Source: Pectobacterium araliae
GTDB lineage: Bacteria; Pseudomonadota; Gammaproteobacteria; Enterobacterales; Enterobacteriaceae
Assembly: GCF_037076465.1 (NCBI RefSeq)
Contig: NZ_AP028908.1
Span: 3,224,001-3,288,000, forward strand
Reading direction: 5' to 3'
Length of the DNA: 64,000 bases
Shown here in pieces: positions 1 through 11,143 of the stretch. The first letter of the stretch is position 1. The number at the start of each line of letters is the position of its first letter. The notes under the pieces were generated by a model that was not told the origin of the DNA, made no database searches, and saw only the letters and a list, made by a program, of their open reading frames with translations. Made by a program: the position numbers and the translations under genes.

Positions 1-517
1 TAAATCCCCTTTCCTCTCGATACTGGTAGGTCATGGTATTTGCCACGGGTTCACCGCTGCCAGCACAATGCAGGAAATCGACGCCGTATCCCAGATAGCC
101 CAATAACGCTAATTCAAAGCGTCTTAATGCCGGTTCAGGAGAGGCATCATGTGCAGCAAGATGTTGTAAACAATGGAGATAATCAAAGAAAAGCGCGGAA
201 TAATTGGTTTCATGCTCCAGCACACGAGACAGCAACTCATTAACATATAAGCCGCTATACAGCATCGAACCAGTCAGTGGCAGTGCCAACGAGACAGGCT
301 CCGCACTACGTAAGGTTTTCACCTCTCCCCGCCCGCTCCAGCGTACCAGTAGCGGAGTGAACGGCTGCAAGCAACCTTTCAGGTTAGAGCGGCGGGCTCG
401 CGCGCCTTTGGCAAGCACGCGAACTCGGCCATCGCTTTCGCTGAACAGATCCAGCAACAAACTAGTTTCACTATAAGGTCGCCCATGCAAGACAAATGCG
501 CGCTGCCAGCCTTCCAT
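1..517 (-). CDS. recO: DNA repair protein RecO (3' end outside the window)
   Basis: RecO helps load RecA onto SSB-coated single-stranded DNA in the RecFOR recombination pathway. Reading leftward from an ATG at 517, the frame stays open for 172 codons to the window edge, so the C-terminal part is missing. The visible N-terminus begins [15 protein letters not shown] and has the OB-fold with the conserved [11 protein letters not shown] basic stretch, as in enterobacterial RecO. It is downstream of era with an 11-base gap, matching the conserved rnc-era-recO order, and is probably the last part of that operon here. Confidence 0.95.
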   Translation of the reverse strand, partial: MEGWQRAFVLHGRPYSETSLLLDLFSESDGRVRVLAKGARARRSNLKGCLQPFTPLLVRWSGRGEVKTLRSAEPVSLALPLTGSMLYSGLYVNELLSRVLEHETNYSALFFDYLHCLQHLAAHDASPEPALRRFELALLGYLGYGVDFLHCAGSGEPVANTMTYQYREERGF

Positions 518-528
518 CGGCGTGAACC

Positions 529-2417
<1,889 letters not shown>

Positions 2418-3383
2418 TTAATGGATACCACCGATGCGACTCAAACGTACACCAGTAGGCCATTCACCTTCCTGCTTATCAAAGCTCATCCAGATAGCCG
2501 TCGCTTTACCGACTAGATTTCTCTCCGGTACAAAGCCCCAATAGCGACTATCCAGACTGTTGTCGCGGTTATCACCCATCATGAAGTAGTGCCCTGTCGG
2601 AACAACCCATGTCGCAAGCTGCTGCTGCGATTGCTGATAATAACCACCGAGCTGATCCTGCTGACCTGGCACTAGCAAAATATTATGCGTGACATTGCCT
2701 AATGACTCTTTACGCGTGCCCATGCGAACGCCATCTACGCTGTTGTCATTGGCAGGCACCTGATAGAAACCGCCACGCGATTCCCCACCAGGCTGGTTAA
2801 AAGTCTGAACAAAATCACTCGGCTGCACATTACTGTATGTGACCGCCAGTGCGGTATCACACGCCTGCTGCCCCTGACAGGATGGACGAATCGTTACCTG
2901 CTTGGTTATCGGGTTATAGCTGACGCGATCGCCCGGCACACCAACCACGCGTTTAATGAAGTCCACTTTAGGATCGGACGGATATTTAAACACCACCACG
3001 TCACCACGCTTCGGGTGTCCCGTTTCGATCAGCGTTTTTTGCGTGAAGGGTTCTTTAATGCCATAGGCAAATTTCTCCACCAGAATAAAATCACCGATCA
3101 ACAGTGTCGGCATCATCGAACCCGATGGAATTTGAAACGGCTCATAAATAAAGGAGCGCACCACCAATACCAAAGCCACTACTGGGAATACGGACGCGAT
3201 GGTTTCGATCCAGCCAGGTTGTTGAATGGCTTTCGACGAAACCGCACCATCAGCCAGCTCGGCACCGCTCATGGCGGCAAATTTTTTCCGGCGAGCCGGT
3301 GCCCAAATGAAGCGATCTAAACACCAGACAATCCCCGTGACCAGCGTCACCAATGCCAGAATTACGGCAAACATATTGGCCAT
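2418..3383 (-). CDS. lepB: Signal peptidase I (leader peptidase)
   Basis: LepB is the inner-membrane serine/lysine protease that removes signal peptides from exported proteins. The 321-residue protein has an N-terminal membrane segment (about residues 3-21) and a second near 63-80. The catalytic serine motif SGSMMPTL follows. KRVVGVPGD supplies the catalytic lysine, and MGDNRDNSLDSRYWGFVP is the box E signature near the C-terminus. The length matches E. coli (324). It is 16 bases downstream of lepA, as in other enterics, and most likely co-transcribed. Confidence 0.98.
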   Translation of the reverse strand: MANMFAVILALVTLVTGIVWCLDRFIWAPARRKKFAAMSGAELADGAVSSKAIQQPGWIETIASVFPVVALVLVVRSFIYEPFQIPSGSMMPTLLIGDFILVEKFAYGIKEPFTQKTLIETGHPKRGDVVVFKYPSDPKVDFIKRVVGVPGDRVSYNPITKQVTIRPSCQGQQACDTALAVTYSNVQPSDFVQTFNQPGGESRGGFYQVPANDNSVDGVRMGTRKESLGNVTHNILLVPGQQDQLGGYYQQSQQQLATWVVPTGHYFMMGDNRDNSLDSRYWGFVPERNLVGKATAIWMSFDKQEGEWPTGVRLSRIGGIH

Positions 3384-3399
3384 GCCAACTCCTCAGAAT

Positions 3400-5199
3400 T
3401 TATTTACTGTCTTTGCCGACGTGCAGGATTGCCAGAAACGCCTCTTGCGGCAGTTCGACATTACCGACCTGCTTCATACGTTTCTTACCGTCTTTCTGTT
3501 TCTGCAACAGTTTCTTCTTACGGCTGACGTCGCCACCATAACACTTGGCCAGTACGTTTTTACGCAATTGCTTAACCGTAGAACGCGCAATAATGTGGTT
3601 ACCAATGGCGGCCTGAATCGCGATATCAAACTGTTGACGCGGAATCAGTTCTTTCATCTTTTCGACAAATTCACGGCCACGGTATTGTGAATTATCACGG
3701 TGAGTAATGAGGGCCAATGCATCGACACGCTCGTTGTTGATTAATACATCAACGCGCACCATGTCTGATGTCTGGAAACGTTTGAAACCATAATCCAGTG
3801 ATGCATAACCACGAGACGTTGATTTCAGGCGATCAAAGAAATCGAGCACCACTTCGGCCATCGGGATCTCATACGTCAACGCAACCTGATTGCCGTGGTA
3901 CACCATGTTCGTCTGCACACCGCGCTTCTCAATACAAAGCGTAATCACGTTGCCCAAATATTCCTGAGGCATCAGCATGTGACACTCGGCAATCGGTTCG
4001 CGCAATTCCTGGATATTATTCAACGGCGGCAGTTTAGACGGGCTATCGACATAAATAGTTTCTTTCGCCGTCGTTTCTACTTCATACACCACCGTCGGCG
4101 CAGTGGTGATCAATTCCAGATCGTACTCACGCTCCAGACGTTCCTGAATGATCTCCATGTGCAACAGACCCAGAAAGCCACAGCGGAAACCAAAGCCCAG
4201 CGCGGTAGAGCTTTCTGGCTCATAGAACAAAGAGGCATCATTGAGGCTCAGCTTGCCTAACGCATCACGGAATGCTTCATAGTCGTCGGAACTGATCGGG
4301 AACAGACCGGCATAAACCTGCGGTTTGACTTTCTTAAAACCCGGCAACGCTGTTTCAGCTGGCTGACGCGCCAGCGTCAGGGTATCCCCGACTGGCGCAC
4401 CTAAAATATCTTTGATGGCGCACACTAACCAGCCGACTTCACCGCAGTTCAATACATCGCGATCGATCTGCTTCGGTGTAAAAATGCCGAGACGGTCGGC
4501 GTTATACACCTGCCCCGTACTCATTACCTTAATTTTGTCACCTTTACGCATCGTGCCGTTTTTAATACGAACCAGTGACACAACGCCGAGGTAGTTATCG
4601 AACCAAGAGTCAATAATCAGCGCCTGCAACGGCGCATCGGCGCTACCTTCCGGCGGAGGAATATCACGCACCAGACGCTCCAGAACATCCGGCACGCCTA
4701 TCCCTGTTTTTGCAGAGCAGCGCACAGCATCAGTGGCATCAATGCCAACAATGTCCTCAATCTCTTGAGCAACACGATCGGGGTCAGCGGCAGGTAGGTC
4801 GATCTTGTTAAGAACCGGCACCACTTCCAGATTCATATCCAACGCGGTATAGCAGTTAGCCAGCGTTTGAGCTTCTACACCTTGCCCGGCATCAACAACA
4901 AGCAGCGCGCCTTCACAGGCAGCGAGCGAGCGAGAAACTTCATAAGAGAAGTCAACGTGCCCAGGCGTATCAATGAAGTTTAACTGGTAGGTTTGACCGT
5001 CCTGCGCTTTATAATCCAACGTTACGCTTTGCGCTTTAATCGTGATTCCGCGTTCACGCTCCAGATCCATCGAATCCAGAACCTGCGCAGCCATTTCACG
5101 CTCAGTTAAACCGCCGCAGATCTGGATAATACGGTCAGATAACGTCGATTTACCGTGGTCGATATGGGCAATAATGGAGAAATTTCGTATATGCTTCAT
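3400..5199 (-). CDS. lepA: Elongation factor 4 (LepA)
   Basis: LepA is a ribosome-associated GTPase related to EF-G. The chosen start at 5199 gives [20 protein letters not shown] and 599 residues, the length of E. coli LepA. The frame is open 33 codons further upstream, but that extension has no homology. Visible motifs are P-loop AHIDHGKST, switch [10 protein letters not shown] and NKIDLP. The unique C-terminal domain ends in the conserved basic segment [20 protein letters not shown]. The gene heads the lepA-lepB pair. Confidence 0.98.
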   Translation of the reverse strand: MKHIRNFSIIAHIDHGKSTLSDRIIQICGGLTEREMAAQVLDSMDLERERGITIKAQSVTLDYKAQDGQTYQLNFIDTPGHVDFSYEVSRSLAACEGALLVVDAGQGVEAQTLANCYTALDMNLEVVPVLNKIDLPAADPDRVAQEIEDIVGIDATDAVRCSAKTGIGVPDVLERLVRDIPPPEGSADAPLQALIIDSWFDNYLGVVSLVRIKNGTMRKGDKIKVMSTGQVYNADRLGIFTPKQIDRDVLNCGEVGWLVCAIKDILGAPVGDTLTLARQPAETALPGFKKVKPQVYAGLFPISSDDYEAFRDALGKLSLNDASLFYEPESSTALGFGFRCGFLGLLHMEIIQERLEREYDLELITTAPTVVYEVETTAKETIYVDSPSKLPPLNNIQELREPIAECHMLMPQEYLGNVITLCIEKRGVQTNMVYHGNQVALTYEIPMAEVVLDFFDRLKSTSRGYASLDYGFKRFQTSDMVRVDVLINNERVDALALITHRDNSQYRGREFVEKMKELIPRQQFDIAIQAAIGNHIIARSTVKQLRKNVLAKCYGGDVSRKKKLLQKQKDGKKRMKQVGNVELPQEAFLAILHVGKDSK

Positions 5200-5495
5200 T
5201 ATAAAAATTTTTCTACCTTGATATTCCTGAAATTCTTGCCGATGGGCATGCGCATAGGTGAAAACAGCAGCGATGTTATTCCACCTGAATCGCAGCATTC
5301 TACATGCGGGAAGCGTGAAAACCTAGTCATGTCCGGTGCATTCCCCTTGATTATGACGGTTTTATTTGGAATAGCAGAACAACAAGAGGAAAGCAGGAAG
5401 TAAAGTATCATTACGTGGTAAACATCGTGTCGAAAGATAGCAAGAGAGTGAACGCGGTTTCCGCACCACACGCCCTTTGCGCTTGGACGTACGAA
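5200..5495. other. rseC-lepA intergenic region
   Basis: A gap of 296 bases between rseC and lepA, both leftward. Open frames here on both strands look like chance reading with no family resemblance. It should contain the lepA promoter. I see no convincing hairpin, repeat or operator. Confidence 0.5.
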
Positions 5496-5948
5496 TCAAT
5501 TTTGCAACAGCGTTCCAGGTAGCGCGATTTGCAGGATAACAGGCTCATAACGCTTATTTTTACCTAACCGTTTTGCCCACCGTTTAACCCCGATAAACGC
5601 TAACCCGCCCCCCAATAATGCCCCCATAACGGCAGCCAAATCGGTACTAAATAGCGTTTGGAATATCGCCGCCCCGAACAACAACCCAACCAGCGGAACA
5701 AAGTAAACCAGAGCGGCAGAAAGCAACAACCGCCCTTCGGAAATACCCAACTCCACTTTTTGTCCCACTTCCAAAGGCCGATCGTAGGGGACATGCAGCG
5801 TATTTTCAGCAGAAAGCCCAAGCTGACTTAATAAGCCAGTTCCACACGACGAGCGAGATTTACAACTGCCACACCCTGCACTGGGTTCACACCGCAGCTC
5901 CGCAATACCATCCTGCCATGACACAACCGTTGCCCATTCTTTAATCAT
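5496..5948 (-). CDS. rseC: SoxR-reducing / sigma-E regulatory protein RseC
   Basis: RseC is an inner-membrane protein of the sigma-E operon, also implicated in reducing the SoxR iron-sulfur cluster. The 150 residues contain a cysteine cluster (C20, C26, C29, C35; GCGSCKSRSSCG) that could bind a metal or cluster. Two membrane spans lie at about 70-90 and 95-115. Its start overlaps the rseB stop by four bases. It closes the rpoE-rseA-rseB-rseC unit. Exact biochemical function is uncertain. Confidence 0.95.
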   Translation of the reverse strand: MIKEWATVVSWQDGIAELRCEPSAGCGSCKSRSSCGTGLLSQLGLSAENTLHVPYDRPLEVGQKVELGISEGRLLLSAALVYFVPLVGLLFGAAIFQTLFSTDLAAVMGALLGGGLAFIGVKRWAKRLGKNKRYEPVILQIALPGTLLQN

Positions 5949-6907
5949 GGTTGCGCCTTCAAAAGGATGCTGTCAGCCACGCGCTTAGCTGTAGAAGCTG
6001 GGATATCACCAACAACGGTAATCTCGCGATTTCCCCGCATGACGGTGTGAATAGAACGTCGTCCCGTGAGCAGTGACTGCTCCTCACTCACGTCAGAAGA
6101 CGGGCTAATATTAATCGAGAAACTAAACAAACCATCGCTGTACAGGCGGGTTTCAATCGGAATAGACGAGCCAGGCAAGATTTTCTTACTGTGCGAAAGC
6201 GCTTTCATTCCTGTAGGCAACCATTCGGGCTCCCAGGTGAAATCCCCCTTTTCTACAGCAGACGTGGGTAAAACGGGGGGAAGCTTGATCCCTTCCAGCG
6301 GGCGCATCACGCTAACCACATCATCATCAACAATCAGCGATGTCGTTAAGAATTGTTCTAACCTCTTGTCACCATTCCGATCTTGTAAATCGATACGCAG
6401 TGGAAGTTTCGATTCCGCATCAATCCACACCGTATAACTGTAGCGTGTGCCATCACGTGATATGACCCGAATACCAGATGCAAGACGATCGGCAATGCGC
6501 ACCCGCCCATCAGCGGGAACAAAATCATAATAAGGCGATAACTTCTGGAAATCAGCAAAGACGAGGGAAGGGAGAGAATCGACAATATGATCGCTGGCGA
6601 GCGTAAATGGCTCAAAACCGGGATCGAAATAGCTGATCTCATTACCACGCTGCACAATCTCGCGTCGCGGCCCATCCATAAACAACAATTGCGCCAGGGA
6701 ATGATTGTTGACCACGGCATGACGATACCGTACCGACTCAAATCCTTGCAGGGTGATGTTGATAAATGAAATTTCGTAATTCAAAGAACGAACAGCGCTA
6801 TTCATCTGCTGTAACAACGCGCCCGGCTCAGCATTCTGAGCCGGGGCGAACGTAGAATAAAACAGGCTGCCAATCAGAAAACAGGCGGCGGACCAAACTC
6901 GCTTCAT
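5945..6907 (-). CDS. rseB: Sigma-E factor regulatory protein RseB
   Basis: RseB is periplasmic; it binds RseA and protects it from DegS cleavage until mislocalised lipopolysaccharide or outer-membrane signals release it. The 320-residue protein has a signal peptide (about 23 residues, cleavage after FAPA) followed by the MucB/RseB LolA-like domain and the smaller C-terminal domain. The length matches E. coli RseB (318). Its first base coincides with the last base of the rseA stop codon, which suggests translational coupling. Confidence 0.97.
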   Translation of the reverse strand: MKRVWSAACFLIGSLFYSTFAPAQNAEPGALLQQMNSAVRSLNYEISFINITLQGFESVRYRHAVVNNHSLAQLLFMDGPRREIVQRGNEISYFDPGFEPFTLASDHIVDSLPSLVFADFQKLSPYYDFVPADGRVRIADRLASGIRVISRDGTRYSYTVWIDAESKLPLRIDLQDRNGDKRLEQFLTTSLIVDDDVVSVMRPLEGIKLPPVLPTSAVEKGDFTWEPEWLPTGMKALSHSKKILPGSSIPIETRLYSDGLFSFSINISPSSDVSEEQSLLTGRRSIHTVMRGNREITVVGDIPASTAKRVADSILLKAQP

Positions 6908-7554
6908 TACCGGGGCTGTGTTCCTAATGATTGAGTGCCAGGAACCTGAATTGCCGCTTGCTGATCATCCTGCGGCAGAGCATGTTCGGCATGCAATCGG
7001 CGCTGTAATTCATAGTCCTGCAAAATGGCGTTAAGGCGGTTACGCTGCATATCAGATTTCTGTTGGCCACTGTGAGGGGCAATATTTTCTGACGGTACGC
7101 CCAAGCTCACCGGGGAAGCGGTCCCCATAGCAGGTAAAGTACTGAACACGCCGGATTCCACAGCATGTTCAGTCGCATTGCCCTGTTGGTAATTTTGTAC
7201 GCCGACAATTACGGCTAAAGATACGCAGGCAGCGACACCGACTTGCGTCAGTTGGCTACCCCACGGGCGAATTTTGTGCCAGAACGGCATCTTCGCCCAC
7301 TCGACAGGTTGTGGCTGAGATTCAGGCTGCGCTTGTGGAACCAGACGAACAGGTTCTTTTTCGATTGCAGCGGCAACACGAGAAGCGATGTCCAGGTGAA
7401 TCACGTTTTCACTGACATCACCACGTAACGCATCACGAATTAGATGATAACTTTGCCAACTTTGCTGCAATGCGTCATCCCGTGACAATGCGCCTAACAG
7501 CTCGGAATCTACTGCTTCGCCATCCATTAAAGCGGAAAGTTTCTCTTTCTGCAT
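6907..7554 (-). CDS. rseA: Anti-sigma-E factor RseA
   Basis: RseA is a single-pass inner-membrane protein that sequesters sigma-E. Stress triggers its sequential cleavage by DegS and RseP. The 215 residues show an N-terminal sigma-binding domain (MQKEKLSALMDGEAVDSELL), one membrane span at about 102-119, and a periplasmic tail rich in Gln and Pro that should bind RseB. The length matches E. coli RseA (216). It follows rpoE by 59 bases in the sigma-E operon. Confidence 0.97.
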   Translation of the reverse strand: MQKEKLSALMDGEAVDSELLGALSRDDALQQSWQSYHLIRDALRGDVSENVIHLDIASRVAAAIEKEPVRLVPQAQPESQPQPVEWAKMPFWHKIRPWGSQLTQVGVAACVSLAVIVGVQNYQQGNATEHAVESGVFSTLPAMGTASPVSLGVPSENIAPHSGQQKSDMQRNRLNAILQDYELQRRLHAEHALPQDDQQAAIQVPGTQSLGTQPR

Positions 7555-7613
7555 ACCGACACCCTTACCTTGTCAAATCCATCATTAATCATGCGGATAG
7601 CTGGAAACGCTCG

Positions 7614-8189
7614 CTAGCGCTGAATAAGCGGTTGTACTTTATTATCAATCGCTTCCCGCGCCCGAAAGATACGAGAACGAACCGTGCCGACGGGACAATC
7701 CATAATCACGGCAATCTCTTCATAGCTTAAACCGTCCAACTCACGCAGCGTAATCGCTAAACGTAAATCCTCCGGTAAAGACTCGATAGTTCGGAAAACG
7801 ATACTTCGTAGTTCCTCTGACAACATTAAATTCTCAGGGTTCGATATTTCTTTCAGTGCACCCGCATTTTCATAGTTTTCTGCGTCATTGGCATCAATGT
7901 CGCTGGAAGGCGGGCGGCGCCCCTGAGCTACCAGGTAATTCTTGGCTGTATTCACGGCGATACGATACAACCACGTATAGAACGCACTATCACCGCGGAA
8001 TGATTCTAACGCGCGATACGCTTTAATAAACGATTCCTGTACCACGTCAGGCACGTCCCCTTGTGGAACATACCGTGATACCAGGCTCGCTACCTTATGC
8101 TGATAACGAACGACCAACAAGTTAAACGATTTTTGATCGCCCTTTTGGACTCGCTCGACCAGAACCTGATCTGCCAGTTGCTCGCTCAT
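7614..8189 (-). CDS. rpoE: RNA polymerase sigma-E factor
   Basis: Sigma-E is the ECF sigma factor for envelope stress. The 191-residue protein begins MSEQLADQVLVERVQKGDQ, with region 2 (VVRYQHKVASLVSRYVP and the -10-binding YTWLYRIAVNTAKNYL) and region 4 (LSYEEIAVIMDCPVGTVRSRIFRAR). It is nearly identical to E. coli RpoE and the same length. A sigma-E-type promoter lies 85 bases upstream. A short leader ORF ends on its start codon in an ATGA overlap, so translation of rpoE may be coupled to that leader. Confidence 0.99.
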   Translation of the reverse strand: MSEQLADQVLVERVQKGDQKSFNLLVVRYQHKVASLVSRYVPQGDVPDVVQESFIKAYRALESFRGDSAFYTWLYRIAVNTAKNYLVAQGRRPPSSDIDANDAENYENAGALKEISNPENLMLSEELRSIVFRTIESLPEDLRLAITLRELDGLSYEEIAVIMDCPVGTVRSRIFRAREAIDNKVQPLIQR

Positions 8190-8308
8190 CCGAGGTAATC
8201 TCTACTCAAACCGTTCTCCACACATAAAATAGTACTGCCAGCTAGATAAGTCATATTTAGAGCAAGCTCCTCATTAGAACCAAGACATCCAATAAAGTTC
8301 CAGGTCAT
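8186..8308 (-). CDS. rseD: Candidate leader ORF coupled to rpoE (RseD-like)
   Basis: Reading leftward from ATG 8308, 40 codons stay open and stop at TGA 8186-8188, which overlaps the rpoE ATG as ATGA. An internal in-frame ATG at 8254 would give 22 residues (MTYLAGSTILCVENGLSRDY..). E. coli is known to have a small upstream ORF, rseD, translationally coupled to rpoE; I assign this by position, not by sequence comparison. The longer form starts inside the sigma-E promoter, so a sigma-E transcript could make only the shorter one, with GAGGAG 12 bases upstream. Which start is used is unknown. Confidence 0.5.
   Translation of the reverse strand: MTWNFIGCLGSNEELALNMTYLAGSTILCVENGLSRDYLG
8274..8301 (-). 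promoter_or_regulatory. Sigma-E-dependent promoter of the rpoE operon
   Basis: On the minus strand, GGAACTT (8301-8295) is followed after 16 bases by TCTAA (8278-8274). This fits the sigma-E consensus (GGAACTT, 16-17 bases, TCTGA or TCTAA) and the known sigma-E autoregulatory promoter upstream of rpoE in E. coli. Transcription would begin near 8268. Confidence 0.85.
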
Positions 8309-8589
8309 CGTTTTTCTTTTGTTTAGTGCCGTTACTCATCTTTGCGATGCGTACCTATGACGCATTCTCGTCATCACACACTTTCTTCATCACACATTGT
8401 CTTCATCTGAGGCTCTACGCTCTTCTTCCGGGGGATGATACGATAAATCCGAGGTATTCGCACGATTCACCATATTGCATCATTCGCTTATCCTTTATAG
8501 CGTAGAGAAGAGGCCAAAAACCAATACAGCAATTGACTATTGGGTGCTACCATCGGATTTCCTCTTCTTTTTGCATCCACGACACAACC
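8309..8589. other. Divergent rpoE / nadB intergenic region
   Basis: About 280 bases lie between the leader ORF and nadB. They should hold further rpoE promoters and the nadB promoter. Several ATCACAC/TTCATC-like short repeats occur at about 8370-8405 without a clear motif. I see no NadR operator that I can defend. Confidence 0.4.
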
Positions 8590-10191
8590 ATGCAAACGAC
8601 CACTGAATACGTCTGTGATGTTTTAATCATTGGCAGCGGTGCTGCCGGGCTTTCACTGGCATTGCGTCTGGCTTCGCAGGCCAACGTGACGGTATTAAGC
8701 AAAGGTCCGCTCAACGAAGGCGCGACATTTTATGCTCAGGGCGGCATCGCAGCTGTTTTCGATGAAGCCGACACCATTGATTCTCATATCGAAGATACCC
8801 TGATCGCCGGTGATGGCCTGTGTGAGCGGGAAGCCGTTGAATTCATCGCCAGTAATGCTAAACACTGCGTGCAGTGGCTGATCGAACAAGGCGTATTATT
8901 TGATACCGAAACCAGCACCAGCGGCGAAGAACGTTATCATCTCACGCGCGAAGGTGGCCATAGCCACCGCCGGATTCTGCACGCCGCGGATGCGACAGGA
9001 AAAGAAGTGGAAAACACGCTGGTGCAGAAAGCGTTATCTCATCCAAATATTCGGATTATGGAACGCTGTAACGCCGTCGATTTGATTACCTCGAATAAGC
9101 TGGGTTTGCCCGGTACACGCCGCATTGTCGGTGCTTATATATGGAACCGTGAACGGGAGCGCGTAGAATCCTGCCGGGCGAAAACGGTGGTTCTGGCGAC
9201 CGGAGGCGCATCCAAAGTTTATCAATACACCACAAATCCCGATATTTCCTCTGGTGATGGCATAGCCATGGCATGGCGCGCGGGTTGCCGCGTGGCAAAT
9301 CTGGAGTTCAATCAGTTTCACCCGACCTGCCTGTTCCACCCACAGGCGCGAAATTTCCTGTTAACAGAAGCGTTACGCGGTGAAGGGGCGTACCTTAAAC
9401 GCCCCGACGGCACACGCTTTATGCCCGATTTCGATACCAGAGGCGAACTGGCACCGCGTGATGTTGTCGCCAGAGCCATTGACCATGAGATGAAACGGCT
9501 TGGTGCAGACTGCATGTATCTGGACATCAGCCACAAACCCGAAGCGTTCATCAAACAGCACTTCCCCACTATCGATGAAAAATTACAGTCTCTCGGCATC
9601 GATCTGACGCGAGAAGCGATACCGATCGTACCGGCAGCGCACTATACCTGCGGTGGCGTGATGGTTGACCAGCATGGGCGTACCGACCTTGACGGTCTGT
9701 ATGCGATTGGCGAAGTCAGCTATACCGGATTGCATGGCGCAAACCGCATGGCGTCCAATTCTTTGCTGGAATGTCTGGTTTATGGCTGGTCAGCCGCCGA
9801 GGATATTTTGCAACGCTTACCGCAGATCAAAGCGGTGAAAAAATTGCCGGATTGGGATGAAAGTCAGGTAGACAATTCCGACGAACAGGTGGTGATCCAG
9901 CATAATTGGCACGAACTGCGTTTGTTTATGTGGGATTACGTTGGGATCGTGCGCACCACGAAGAGATTAGAACGAGCACAACGCCGCATCCATCTGCTTC
10001 AACAAGAAATCAATGAGTACTACGCCCACTTCCGTATTTCCAACAATTTGCTGGAACTTCGTAACCTAGTACAAGTCGCCGAACTCATTGTCCGCTGTGC
10101 ATTGGAAAGGAAAGAAAGCCGTGGACTGCATTACACTCTGGACTACCCAGAACAGTTTGAAGCCCCGACGCCAACTATTCTGGTGCCGTAA
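8590..10191 (+). CDS. nadB: L-aspartate oxidase
   Basis: NadB oxidises L-aspartate to iminoaspartate, the first step of de novo NAD synthesis, feeding NadA. The start at ATG 8590 gives 533 residues beginning [20 protein letters not shown]. The frame extends 19 codons upstream but without homology. Features: FAD-binding [11 protein letters not shown] near residue 15, the succinate-dehydrogenase/fumarate-reductase family signatures EGGHSHRR and HPTCL, and the C-terminal helical domain. It is divergent from rpoE, as in E. coli. Confidence 0.97.
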   Translation: MQTTTEYVCDVLIIGSGAAGLSLALRLASQANVTVLSKGPLNEGATFYAQGGIAAVFDEADTIDSHIEDTLIAGDGLCEREAVEFIASNAKHCVQWLIEQGVLFDTETSTSGEERYHLTREGGHSHRRILHAADATGKEVENTLVQKALSHPNIRIMERCNAVDLITSNKLGLPGTRRIVGAYIWNRERERVESCRAKTVVLATGGASKVYQYTTNPDISSGDGIAMAWRAGCRVANLEFNQFHPTCLFHPQARNFLLTEALRGEGAYLKRPDGTRFMPDFDTRGELAPRDVVARAIDHEMKRLGADCMYLDISHKPEAFIKQHFPTIDEKLQSLGIDLTREAIPIVPAAHYTCGGVMVDQHGRTDLDGLYAIGEVSYTGLHGANRMASNSLLECLVYGWSAAEDILQRLPQIKAVKKLPDWDESQVDNSDEQVVIQHNWHELRLFMWDYVGIVRTTKRLERAQRRIHLLQQEINEYYAHFRISNNLLELRNLVQVAELIVRCALERKESRGLHYTLDYPEQFEAPTPTILVP

Positions 10192-10234
10192 CTCACAAAA
10201 ATAATAATCCGCAAACAATAGCTAAGACAGAAAA

Positions 10235-10260
10235 GGCAGACGCAGCTAAACGCGTCTGCC
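10235..10260. terminator. Bidirectional terminator between nadB and trmN
   Basis: A 9-bp GC-rich stem (GGCAGACGC / GCGTCTGCC) with an 8-base loop is flanked by AAAA on the left and TTCT on the right. It lies between the convergent ends of nadB and trmN and could stop both. The T tract is better on the minus strand. Confidence 0.7.
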
Positions 10261-10262
10261 TT

Positions 10263-11009
10263 CTACATAAAAAGATAGAAATCTTTTGTCAGTTGCTGAA
10301 AATCGCTCGAATAACACTTTGCTGCATCACGGATGACCAGTGAGGAATTCACACATTCTCTTTCCTGACGAGACAGCGCCAGCAAAATGCGGTGCACAGG
10401 TTTATCTTCCCGTTCCGATACACGAAGCTGTTGGTGAACGTACCAATGATGTTGCTGCGCCAGGGGAATAAAATGCTCCACAACCTGAACGGGCAGCACC
10501 ACGCAAAAAAGCCCTTCGGGCATCAGCAGTTGATGCGCACAGTGCAACAGCGCGTCATGGGTTAACGAGGTGGTATAACGCGCCTGCTCACGCTCAACCG
10601 ACCCACATGCGATCCCAGGTTGGAAATAAGGCGGATTACTGACAATCAACGAATAATGGGGACTTCGCGTCGCGGCGAAACCCACGATATCCTCAGCATA
10701 AACCGTTATTCTGTCAGCCCACGGTGAAGCAACGATGTTTTCTTTCGCCTGCTGACTAGCCGCGCTATCCAGTTCGACGGCATCAATCTGAACATGCGGC
10801 TCGGAGCGTTGTGCTAGCATCAGCGCAAGGAGGCCGGAACCGCTGCCGATATCCAGAATTCGCGTGGCAGAGGAAACCGGAGCCCAGGCTCCCAGCAAAA
10901 TACCATCGGTTCCCACTTTCATGGCACAGCGATCGTGCGCCACAAAGAATTGCTTGAAGGTAAATCCATCCTGACGCAATGTCAGTTTATTATCAGCCTG
11001 ATGACTCAT
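10263..11009 (-). CDS. trmN: tRNA1(Val) (adenine-37-N6)-methyltransferase
   Basis: TrmN (formerly YfiC) makes m6A at position 37 of tRNA-Val (cmo5UAC anticodon). The 248 residues show the SAM-binding motif [17 protein letters not shown] (about residues 50-66) and the N6-adenine methyltransferase motif SNPPYF. The start [18 protein letters not shown] is supported by homology. The position next to srmB and nadB is conserved in enterics. Genes for its tRNA-Val substrate occur in this window at 17268-17607. Confidence 0.95.
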   Translation of the reverse strand: MSHQADNKLTLRQDGFTFKQFFVAHDRCAMKVGTDGILLGAWAPVSSATRILDIGSGSGLLALMLAQRSEPHVQIDAVELDSAASQQAKENIVASPWADRITVYAEDIVGFAATRSPHYSLIVSNPPYFQPGIACGSVEREQARYTTSLTHDALLHCAHQLLMPEGLFCVVLPVQVVEHFIPLAQQHHWYVHQQLRVSEREDKPVHRILLALSRQERECVNSSLVIRDAAKCYSSDFQQLTKDFYLFM

Positions 11010-11143
11010 GAAAATAAGATTCCAAACACAAACCGCAGTAGCATAGGTGAAACATCAGGGCAGGGAAAGTGCCGATGTCTGCTTAAACAGGTGAAGAAAT
11101 CGGCCAATCCGTCTATAATCGGCGCCCCAAATAGAGGTAGACC

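Noticed and set aside
5199..5471. 90-codon leftward ORF between rseC and lepA
   Set aside because: Overlaps the lepA start region and has no recognisable features.
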